From: Saccoglossus kowalevskii
Lineage: Eukaryota > Hemichordata > Enteropneusta > Harrimaniidae
Direction of reading: 5' to 3'
Length of the DNA stretch: 14,093 nt
Assembly: GCF_000003605.2 (NCBI RefSeq)
Contig: NW_003121313.1
Coordinates: 1-14,093, forward strand
The notes under the pieces were generated by a model that was given only the letters and a program-made list of their open reading frames with translations, was not told where the DNA came from and made no database searches. The position numbers and the translations under genes are program-made. Positions 1 through 9,694 of the stretch are shown here, piece by piece; positions within the stretch are counted from its first letter, which is position 1, and each line of letters opens with the position of its first letter.

Positions 1-52
1 TCATGTGAATTATATCATAGCCTTGTACAGAGACACCTATGTGAATTTATAT

Positions 53-89
53 CATAGCCTTGTACAGGGACACCTATGTGAATTTATAT
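53..89 (+). repeat. Representative consensus unit (37 bp)
   Basis: This copy carries the commonest base at every position and can serve as the reference monomer. It has 11 A, 12 T, 7 G and 7 C, and no CpG. Four sites vary among copies: the G after TACAG (A in GAG units), the middle CCTATG (also CCTGTG, CATATG, CCAATG), the A in TTATAT (C or G in variants), and the junction TCAT (TCCAT, TCTAT, TCGT). Short symmetric elements are a TGTACA palindrome and a CTATG / CATAG inverted pair separated by 11 bases, the second arm lying in the next unit. The choice of start within the unit is arbitrary. Confidence 0.95.
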
Positions 90-331
90 CATAGCCTTGT
101 ACAGGAATACCTATGTGAATTTATATCATAGCCTTGTACAGGGACACCTATGTGAATTTATATCATAGCCTTGTACAGAGACACCTATGTGAATTTATAT
201 CATAGCCTTGTACAGAGACACATATGTGAATTTGTATCATAGCCTTGTACAGGGACACCTATGTGAATTTATATCATAGCCTTGTACAGAGACACCTATG
301 TGAATTTATATCATAGCCTTGTACAGGGACA

Positions 332-560
332 CCTGTGTGAATTTCTATCATAGCCTTGTACAGGGACACATATGTGAATTTCTATCATAGCCTTGTACAG
401 GGACACCAATGTGAATTTATATCATAGCCTTGTACAGAGACACCTATGTGAATTTATATCCATAGCCTTGTACAGGGACACCTGTGTGAATTTATATCGT
501 AGCCTTGTACAGGGACACCTATGTGAATTAATATCATAGCCTTGTACAGAGACACCTATG
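332..560. repeat. Duplicated segment, earlier copy (partner 889-1230)
   Basis: The unit order here is repeated at 889-1230. The offset is 557 for the CCTGTG-TTCTAT unit (332 to 889) and the CCAATG unit (407 to 964). It becomes 669 by the distinctive GAATTAATATC unit (525 to 1194), which occurs only in these two places. The 112-base difference is three units: the later copy has a second CCAATG plus GAG-TCCAT pair (75 bases), and this copy lacks one further unit by fusion at 481-517. The shared private GAATTA marker makes common descent clear. Confidence 0.8.
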
Positions 561-888
561 TGAATTTATATCATAGCCTTGTACAGGGACACCTATGTGA
601 ATTTATATCATAGCCTTGTACAGGGACACCTGTGTGAATTTATATCCATAGCCTTGTACAGGGACACATATGTGAATTTATATCATAGCCTTGTACAGGG
701 ACACCTGTGTGAATTTATATCATAGCCTTGTACAGGGACACATATGTGAATTTATATCATAGCCTTGTACAGGGACACCTGTGTGAATTTCTATCATAGC
801 CTTGTACAGGGACACCTGTGTGAATTTATATCATAGCCTTGTACAGGGACACCAATGTGGATTTATATCATAGCCTTGTACAGGGACA

Positions 889-1710
889 CCTGTGTGAATT
901 TCTATCATAGCCTTGTACAGGGACACATATGTGAATTTCTATCATAGCCTTGTACAGGGACACCAATGTGAATTTATATCATAGCCTTGTACAGAGACAC
1001 CTATGTGAATTTATATCCATAGCCTTGTACAGGGACACCAATGTGAATTTATATCATAGCCTTGTACAGAGACACCTATGTGAATTTATATCCATAGCCT
1101 TGTACAGGGACACCTGTGTGAATTTATATCATAGCCTTGTACAGGAACACATATGTGAATTTATATCGTAGCCTTGTACAGGGACACCTATGTGAATTAA
1201 TATCATAGCCTTGTACAGAGACACCTATGTGAATTTATATCATAGCCTTGTACAGGGACACCTATGTGAATTTATATCATAGCCTTGTACAGGAATACCT
1301 ATGTGAATTTATATCATAGCCTTGTACAGGGACACCTGTGTGAATTTATATCCATAGCCTTGTACAGGGACACCTATGTGAATTTATATCCATAGCCTTG
1401 TACAGGGACACCTATGTGAATTTATATCTATAGCCTTGTACAGAGACACCTATGTGAATTTATATCCATAGCCTTGTACAGAGACACCTATGTGAATTTA
1501 TATCCATAGCCTTGTACAGGGACACCTATGTGAATTTATATCATAGCCTTGTACAGGGACACCTATGTGAATTTATATCATAGCCTTGTACAGGGACACC
1601 TATGTGAATTTATATCATAGCCTTGTACAGGGACACATATGTGAATTTATATCATAGCCTTGTACAGGGACACCTATGTGAATTTATATCATAGCCTTGT
1701 ACAGGGACAC
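889..1710. repeat. Block O: first variant-rich (H) module
   Basis: It begins CCTGTG-TTCTAT, CATATG-TTCTAT, CCAATG, GAG-TCCAT, the same order as block Q. It then carries GGAACAC with TCGTAG (1143), GGAATACC 148 bases later (1291), TCTATAG (1426) and CTATATG (1711) as the next block begins. Relative to P, Q and R it lacks about 1 kb between GGAATACC and TCTATAG: the distance is 135 bases here and 1138 in P. It has one extra CCAATG / GAG-TCCAT pair at 1039, 75 bases after the first. The TTATACAG marker of P, Q and R is missing, so O looks like an earlier-diverged or internally deleted relative. The frame at 950-1171 lies here and is not a believable gene. Confidence 0.8.
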
Positions 1711-3420
1711 CTATATGAATTTATATCCATAGCCTTGTACAGGGACACATATGTGAATTTATATCATAGCCTTGTACAGAGACACCTATGTGAATTTATA
1801 TCATAGCCTTGTACAGGGACACCTATGTGAATTTATATCCATAGCCTTGTACAGGGACACCTGTGTGAATTTATATCATAGCCTTGTACAGGGACACCTA
1901 TGTGAATTTATATCATAGCCTTGTACAGGGACACATATGTGAATTTATATCATAGCCTTGTACAGGGACACCTATGTGAATTTATATCATAGCCTTGTAC
2001 AGGGACACCTATGTGAATTTATATCATAGCCTTGTACAGGGACACATATGTGAATTTATATCATAGCCTTGTACAGAGACACCTATGTGAATTTATATCA
2101 TAGCTTTGTACAGGGACACCTATGTGAATTTATATCATAGCCTTGTACAGGGACACCTATGTGAATTTATATCATAGCCTTGTACAGAGACACCAATGTG
2201 AATTTATATCATAGCCTTGTACAGGGACACCTATGTGAATTTATATCATAGCCTTGTACAGAGAAACCTATGTGAATTTATATTATAGCCTTGTACAGGG
2301 ACACCTATGTGAATTTATATCATAGCCTTGTACAGGGACACCTATGTGAATTTATATCATAGCCTTGTACAGGGACACATATGTGAATTTATATCATAGC
2401 CTTGTACAGGGACACCTATGTGAATTTATATCATAGCCTTGTACAGGGACACCTATGTGAATTTATATCCATAGCCTTGTACAGGGACACCAATGTGAAT
2501 TTATATCATAGCCTTGTACAGGGACACCTATGTGAATTTATATCATAGCCTTGTACAGGGACACCTATGTGAATTTATATCATAGCCTTGTACAGGGACA
2601 CCTATGTGAATTTATATCATAGCCTTGTACAGGGACACCTATGTGAATTTCTATCATAGCCTTGTACAGGGACACCTATGTGAATTTATATCATAGCCTT
2701 GTACAGGGACACCTATGTGAATTTATATCATAGCCTTGTACAGGGACACATATGTGAATTTATATCCATAGCCTTGTACAGAGACACCTATGTGAATTTA
2801 TATCCATAGCCTTGTACAGGGACACCTATGTGAATTTATATCATAGCCTTGTACAGGGACACCTATGTGAATTTATATCCATAGCCTTGTACAGGGACAC
2901 CTATGTGAATTTATATCATAGCCTTGTACAGGGACACCTATGTGAATTTATATCATAGCCTTGTACAGAGACACCTATGTGAATTTATATCCATAGCCTT
3001 GTACAGGGACACCTATGTGAATTTATATCATAGCCTTGTACAGGGACACCTATGTGAATTTATATCATAGCCTTGTACAGGGACACCTATGTGAATTTAT
3101 ATCATAGCCTTGTACAGGGACACCTATGTGAATTTATATCATAGCCTTGTACAGAGACACCAATGTGAATTTATATCATAGCCTTGTACAGGGACACCTA
3201 TGTGAATTTATATCATAGCCTTGTACAGGGACATCTATGTGAATTTATATCATAGCCTTGTACAGGGACACCTATGTGAATTTATATCATAGCCTTGTAC
3301 AGAGACACCAATGTGAATTTATATCATAGCCTTGTACAGGGACACCTATGTGAATTTATATCATAGCCTTGTACAGGGACACCTATGTGAATTTATATCC
3401 ATAGCCTTGTACAGGGACAC

Positions 3421-4270
3421 CTATGTGAATTTATATCATAGCCTTGTACAGGGACACCTATGTGAATTTATATCATAGCCTTGTACAGGGACACCTATGT
3501 GAATTTATATCATAGCCTTGTACAGGGACACCTATGTGAATTTATATCATAGCCTTGTACAGAGACACCAATGTGAATTTATATCATAGCCTTGTACAGG
3601 GACACCTATGTGAATTTATATCATAGCCTTGTACAGAGAAACCTATGTGAATTTATATCATAGCCTTGTACAGGGACACCTATGTGAATTTATATCATAG
3701 CCTTGTACAGGGACACCTATGTGAATTTCTATCATAGCCTTGTACAGGGACACCTATGTGAATTTATATCATAGCCTTGTACAGGGACACCTATGTGAAT
3801 TTATATCATAGCCTTGTACAGGGACACATATGTGAATTTATATCATAGCCTTGTACAGGGACACCTATGTGAATTTATATCATAGCCTTGTACAGGGACA
3901 CCTATGTGAATTTATATCATAGCCTTGTACAGGGACACCTATGTGAATTTATATCATAGCCTTGTACAGGGACACCTATGTGAATTTATATCATAGCCTT
4001 GTACAGAGACACCAATGTGAATTTATATCATAGCCTTGTACAGGGACACCTATGTGAATTTATATCATAGCCTTGTACAGAGAAACCTATGTGAATTTAT
4101 ATCATAGCCTTGTACAGGGACACCTATGTGAATTTATATCATAGCCTTGTACAGGGACACCTATGTGAATTTCTATCATAGCCTTGTACAGGGACACCTA
4201 TGTGAATTTATATCATAGCCTTGTACAGGGACACCTATGTGAATTTATATCATAGCCTTGTACAGGGACA
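3421..4270. repeat. 12-unit (444-bp) higher-order duplication
   Basis: Three markers each repeat at exactly 444 bases (12 x 37): GAG-CCAATG at 3569 and 4013, GAGAAACC at 3636 and 4080, and CCTATG-TTCTAT at about 3727 and 4171. The order of units between them agrees. The match ends where the first copy has CATATG (about 3828) and the second has a shortened CATGTG unit (about 4267). After that the two diverge. This is a clear recent local duplication, not a long-lived higher-order array, because only two copies are seen here. Confidence 0.8.
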
Positions 4271-4639
4271 CATGTGAATTTATATCATAGCCTTGTACAG
4301 GGACACCTATGTGAATTTATATCATAGCCTTGTACAGGGACACATATGTGAATTTATATCATAGCCTTGTACAGGGACACATATGTGAATTTATATCATA
4401 GCCTTGTACAGGGACACCTATGTGAATTTATATCATAGCCTTGTACAGGGACACCTATGTGAATTTATATCATAGCCTTGTACAGGGACACCTATGTGAA
4501 TTTATATCATAGCCTTGTACAGGGTCACCTATGTGAATTTATATCATAGCCTTGTACAGGGACACCAATGTGAATTTATATCATAGCCTTGTACAGGGAC
4601 ACCTATGTGAATTTATATCATAGCCTTGTACAGAGACAC

Positions 4640-5200
4640 CTATGTGAATTTATATCATAGCCTTGTACAGTGACACCTATGTGAATTTATATCATAGCCT
4701 TGTACAGGGACACCTGTGTGAATTTATATCCATAGCCTTGTACAGGGACACCTATGTGAATTTATATCATAGCCTTGTACAGGGACACCTATGTGAATTT
4801 ATATCATAGCCTTGTACAGAGACACCAATGTGAATTTATATCATAGCCTTGTACAGAGACACCTATGTGAATTTATATCATAGCCTTGTACAGTGACACC
4901 TATGTGAATTTATATCATAGCCTTGTACAGGGACACCTGTGTGAATTTATATCCATAGCCTTGTACAGAGACACCTATGTGAATTTATATCATAGCCTTG
5001 TACAGAGACACCAATGTGAATTTATATCATAGCCTTGTACAGGGACACCTGTGTGAATTTATATCCATAGCCTTGTACAGGGACACCTATGTGAATTTAT
5101 ATCATAGCCTTGTACAGAGACACCAATGTGAATTTATATCATAGCCTTGTACAGGGACACCTGTGTGAATTTATATCCATAGCCTTGTACAGGGACACCT
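4640..5200. repeat. Short higher-order repeats of 6 units (223 bp) and 3 units (112 bp)
   Basis: The otherwise unseen GTGACACC variant occurs at 4671 and 4894, 223 bases apart (five 37-bp units plus one 38-bp unit), with the same neighbours on both sides (GAG-CCTATG before, CCTGTG-TCCAT after). Immediately downstream, the triplet GAG-CCAATG, CCTGTG-TCCAT, CCTATG repeats with a period of 112 (CCAATG at 5012 and 5124). These nested short periods mark a locally active part of the array, next to the irregular patch that starts at about 5361. Confidence 0.7.
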
Positions 5201-5360
5201 ATGTGAATTTATATCATAGCCTTGTACAGGGACACCTATGTGAATTTATATCATAGCCTTGTACAGGGACACATATGTGAATTTATATCATAGCCTTGTA
5301 CAGGGACACATATGTGAATTTATATCATAGCCTTGTACAGGGACACATATGTGAATTTAT

Positions 5361-5560
5361 ATCATAGCCCTTGTACAGGGACACCTGTGTGAATTTCTAT
5401 CATAGCCTGTACAGAGACACCTATGTGAATTTATATCCATAGCCTTGTACAGGGACACCAATGTGAATTTATATCATAGCTTGTACAGGAACACATATGT
5501 GAATTTATATCGTAGCTTGTACAGGGACACTATGTGAATTTATATCATAGCTTTGTACAG
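5361..5560. other. Patch of clustered single-base indels inside the array
   Basis: Elsewhere, length changes fall at one place in the unit (TCAT / TCCAT). Here several fall at odd places within about 170 bases: an extra C in CATAGCCCTTG (about 5370), a lost T in CATAGCCTGTAC (about 5408), a lost C in CATAGCTTGTAC (about 5480), a lost C in CGTAGCTTGTAC (about 5516) and a lost C in GACACTATG (about 5530). A CTTTGTAC change follows (5552). The patch sits at the T1 / P boundary. It could be a diverged junction, or uncorrected long-read error where few reads were anchored. Confidence 0.75.
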
Positions 5561-7795
5561 AGACACATATGTGAATTTATATCATAGCCTTGTACAGGGA
5601 CACCTATGTGAATTTATATCATAGCCTTGTACAGGAATACCTATGTGAATTTATATCATAGCCTTGTACAGGGACACATATGTGAATTTATATCATAGCC
5701 TTGTACAGGGACACATATGTGAATTTATATCATAGCCTTATACAGAGACACCTATGTGAATTTATATCATAGCCTTGTACAGAGACACATATGTGAATTT
5801 GTATCATAGCCTTGTACAGGGACACCTATGTGAATTTATATCATAGCCTTGTACAGAGAAACCTATGTGAATTTATATCATAGCCTTGTACAGGGACACC
5901 TATGTGAATTTATATCCATAGCCTTGTACAGGGACACCAATGTGAATTTATATCATAGCCTTGTACAGGGACACATATGTGAATTTATATCATAGCCTTG
6001 TACAGAGACACCTATGTGAATTTATATCATAGCCTTGTACAGGGACACCTATGTGAATTTATATCATAGCCTTGTACAGGGACACCTGTGTGAATTTATA
6101 TCCATAGCCTTGTACAGGGACACCTGTGTGAATTTATATCATAGCCTTGTACAGGGACACATATGTGAATTTATATCATAGCCTTGTACAGGGACACCTG
6201 TGTGAATTTCTATCATAGCCTTGTACAGGGACACCTGTGTGAATTTCTATCATAGCCTTGTACAGGGACACCTATGTGAATTTATATCATAGCCTTGTAC
6301 AGGGACACCTATGTGAATTTATATCATAGCCTTGTACAGGGACACCTATGTGAATTTATATCCATAGCCTTGTACAGGGACACCAATGTGAATTTATATC
6401 ATAGCCTTGTACAGGGACACATATGTGAATTTATATCATAGCCTTGTACAGAGACACCTATGTGAATTTATATCATAGCCTTGTACAGGGACACCTATGT
6501 GAATTTATATCATAGCCTTGTACAGGGACACATATGTGAATTTATATCCATAGCCTTGTACAGGGACACCTGTGTGAATTTATATCATAGCCTTGTACAG
6601 GGACACCTATGTGAATTTATATCATAGCCTTGTACAGGGACACCTGTGTGAATTTATATCCATAGCCTTGTACAGGGACACCTGTGTGAATTTATATCCA
6701 TAGCCTTGTACAGGGACACCTATGTGAATTTATATCATAGCCTTGTACAGGGACACCTATGTGAATTTATATCTATAGCCTTGTACAGAGACACCTATGT
6801 GAATTTATATCCATAGCCTTGTACAGGGACACCTATGTGAATTTATATCATAGCCTTGTACAGGGACACCTATGTGAATTTATATCATAGCCTTGTACAG
6901 GGACACCTATGTGAATTTATATCATAGCCTTGTACAGGGACACATATGTGAATTTATATCATAGCCTTGTACAGGGACACCTATGTGAATTTATATCATA
7001 GCCTTGTACAGGGACACCTATGTGAATTTATATCATAGCCTTGTACAGGGACACCTATATGAATTTATATCCATAGCCTTGTACAGGGACACATATGTGA
7101 ATTTATATCCATAGCCTTGTACAGGGACACCTATGTGAATTTATATCCATAGCCTTGTACAGGGACACCAATGTGAATTTATATCATAGCCTTGTACAGG
7201 GACACATATGTGAATTTATATCATAGCCTTGTACAGGGACACCTGTGTGAATTTCTATCATAGCCTTGTACAGGGACACCTATGTGAATTTATATCATAG
7301 CCTTGTACAGAGATACCAATGTGAATTTATATCATAGCCTTGTACAGGGACACCTGTGTGAATTTCTATCATAGCCTTGTACAGGGACACATGTGAATTT
7401 ATATCATAGCCTTGTACAGGGACACCTATGTGAATTTATATCATAGCCTTGTACAGGGACACCTGTGTGAATTTATATCCATAGCCTTGTACAGGGACAC
7501 CTATGTGAATTTATATCATAGCCTTGTACAGGGACACATATGTGAATTTATATCATAGCCTTGTACAGGGACACATATGTGAATTTATATCATAGCCTTG
7601 TACAGGGACACCTGTGTGAATTTCTATCATAGCCTTGTACAGGGACACCTATGTGAATTTATATCATAGCCTTGTACAGAGACACCAATGTGAATTTCTA
7701 TCATAGCCTTGTACAGGGACACCTGTGTGAATTTCTATCATAGCCTTGTACAGGGACACCTGTGTGGATTTATATCATAGCCTTGTACAGGGACA
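5384..7795. repeat. Block P: variant-rich (H) module
   Basis: Markers in order are GGAACAC (5487) with TCGTAG (5511), GGAATACC (5633), TTATACAG (5736), TTGTATC (5801), CCAATG (5938), TCTATAG (6771), CTATATG (7055) and TGTGG (7765). The same order is seen in Q and R. The offset from P to Q is 2488-2490 at first, 2304 at 6191, and 2379 at 6771 and 7055. So Q lacks five units found in P, and P lacks two units found in Q. P has the longest tail after CTATATG (about 740 bases), containing a GAGATACC unit and a 35-bp unit (about 7387). The last 420 bases match the end of the window. It is non-coding throughout. Confidence 0.85.
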
Positions 7796-9694
7796 CCTGT
7801 GTGAATTTCTATCATAGCCTTGTACAGGGACACATATGTGAATTTCTATCATAGCCTTGTACAGGGACACCAATGTGAATTTATATCATAGCCTTGTACA
7901 GAGACACCTATGTGAATTTATATCCATAGCCTTGTACAGGGACACCTGTGTGAATTTATATCATAGCCTTGTACAGGAACACATATGTGAATTTATATCG
8001 TAGCCTTGTACAGGGACACCTATGTGAATTTATATCATAGCCTTGTACAGAGACACCTATGTGAATTTATATCATAGCCTTGTACAGGGACACCTATGTG
8101 AATTTATATCATAGCCTTGTACAGGAATACCTATGTGAATTTATATCATAGCCTTGTACAGGGACACATATGTGAATTTATATCATAGCCTTGTACAGGG
8201 ACACATATGTGAATTTATATCATAGCCTTATACAGAGACACCTATGTGAATTTATATCATAGCCTTGTACAGAGACACATATGTGAATTTGTATCATAGC
8301 CTTGTACAGGGACACCTATGTGAATTTATATCATAGCCTTGTACAGAGAAACCTATGTGAATTTATATCATAGCCTTGTACAGGGACACCTATGTGAATT
8401 TATATCCATAGCCTTGTACAGGGACACCTGTGTGAATTTATATCATAGCCTTGTACAGGGACACATATGTGAATTTATATCATAGCCTTGTACAGGGACA
8501 CCTGTGTGAATTTCTATCATAGCCTTGTACAGGGACACCTGTGTGAATTTCTATCATAGCCTTGTACAGGGACACCTATGTGAATTTATATCATAGCCTT
8601 GTACAGGGACACCTATGTGAATTTATATCATAGCCTTGTACAGGGACACCTATGTGAATTTATATCCATAGCCTTGTACAGGGACACCAATGTGAATTTA
8701 TATCATAGCCTTGTACAGGGACACATATGTGAATTTATATCATAGCCTTGTACAGAGACACCTATGTGAATTTATATCATAGCCTTGTACAGGGACACCT
8801 ATGTGAATTTATATCATAGCCTTGTACAGGGACACCTGTGTGAATTTATATCCATAGCCTTGTACAGGGACACCTATGTGAATTTATATCATAGCCTTGT
8901 ACAGGGACACATATGTGAATTTATATCCATAGCCTTGTACAGGGACACCTGTGTGAATTTATATCATAGCCTTGTACAGGGACACCTATGTGAATTTATA
9001 TCATAGCCTTGTACAGGGACACCTGTGTGAATTTATATCCATAGCCTTGTACAGGGACACCTGTGTGAATTTATATCCATAGCCTTGTACAGGGACACCT
9101 ATGTGAATTTATATCATAGCCTTGTACAGGGACACCTATGTGAATTTATATCTATAGCCTTGTACAGAGACACCTATGTGAATTTATATCCATAGCCTTG
9201 TACAGGGACACCTATGTGAATTTATATCATAGCCTTGTACAGGGACACCTATGTGAATTTATATCATAGCCTTGTACAGGGACACCTATGTGAATTTATA
9301 TCATAGCCTTGTACAGGGACACATATGTGAATTTATATCATAGCCTTGTACAGGGACACCTATGTGAATTTATATCATAGCCTTGTACAGGGACACCTAT
9401 GTGAATTTATATCATAGCCTTGTACAGGGACACCTATATGAATTTATATCCATAGCCTTGTACAGGGACACATATGTGAATTTATATCCATAGCCTTGTA
9501 CAGGGACACCTATGTGAATTTATATCATAGCCTTGTACAGGGACACCTGTGTGAATTTATATCCATAGCCTTGTACAGGGACACCTATGTGAATTTATAT
9601 CATAGCCTTGTACAGGGACACATATGTGAATTTATATCATAGCCTTGTACAGGGACACATATGTGAATTTATATCATAGCCTTGTACAGGGACA
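7796..9694. repeat. Block Q: variant-rich (H) module
   Basis: Markers in order are GGAACAC (7975), TCGTAG (7999), GGAATACC (8123), TTATACAG (8226), TTGTATC (8291), TCTATAG (9150) and CTATATG (9434). Offsets to R are 1862 for the first five and 2086 for the last two; the change reflects six extra units in R at about 10285-10508. The tail after CTATATG is only about 260 bases. It matches the P tail at an offset of 2084 between 7462 and 7611, after a 295-base gap relative to P. The 73-codon frame at 8785-9006 is the same string of units as 10871-11092. Confidence 0.85.

Larger units (their letters stand above)
1..888. repeat. Block N: partial, rearranged relative of the variant-rich module
   Basis: This is about 24 units of mixed type. 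The rare GGAATACC marker (103) and the TTGTATC marker (gtat at 234) appear in the same order as in the later modules, but 131 bases apart instead of 168. One unit is therefore missing, and the TTATACAG marker found between them in P, Q and R is absent. From 332 the order CCTGTG-TTCTAT, CATATG-TTCTAT, CCAATG, GAG-CCTATG-TCCAT repeats at 889 in block O (offset 557). A TGTGG change at 858-859 also occurs at 7765 and 14080. The first copy in the window is irregular (GAATTATAT, one T short). No gene or unique sequence is visible. Confidence 0.75.
1711..5383. repeat. Block T1: long, more uniform domain
   Basis: This stretch of about 99 units is dominated by plain CCTATG / TCAT monomers, with scattered CATATG, GAG-CCAATG and GAGAAACC units. 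Private markers are CTATATG (1711), TAGCTTTG (2101), TATTATAG (2281) and ACATCTATG (3231). All four recur in the same order in 11520-13330, so the two domains are copies. It holds the 12-unit duplication near 3421-4270 and the short higher-order repeats near 4640-5200. A one-off GGGTCACC change (about 4523) and a 35-bp unit (4267) are also present. CCTGTG units are nearly absent until about 4700 and then become frequent again. There is no open frame, unique DNA or RNA-like feature anywhere in it. Confidence 0.8.

Noticed and set aside
53-89. TATAAAT on the minus strand of each unit as a promoter TATA box
   Set aside because: It is a by-product of the AT-rich ATTTATAT segment, repeated hundreds of times with no gene downstream and no other promoter element.
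950-1171. 73-codon open frame on the + strand
   Set aside because: It opens at TTG, not ATG, and is made of translated repeat units. It stays open only because 38-bp units happen to fall in the right places. There is no upstream signal and no non-repeat sequence.
8785-9006. 73-codon open frame identical in peptide to 10871-11092
   Set aside because: The identity reflects duplication of block Q into R (offset 2086), not conservation of a protein. It also starts at TTG, and its content is the alternating repeat peptide.
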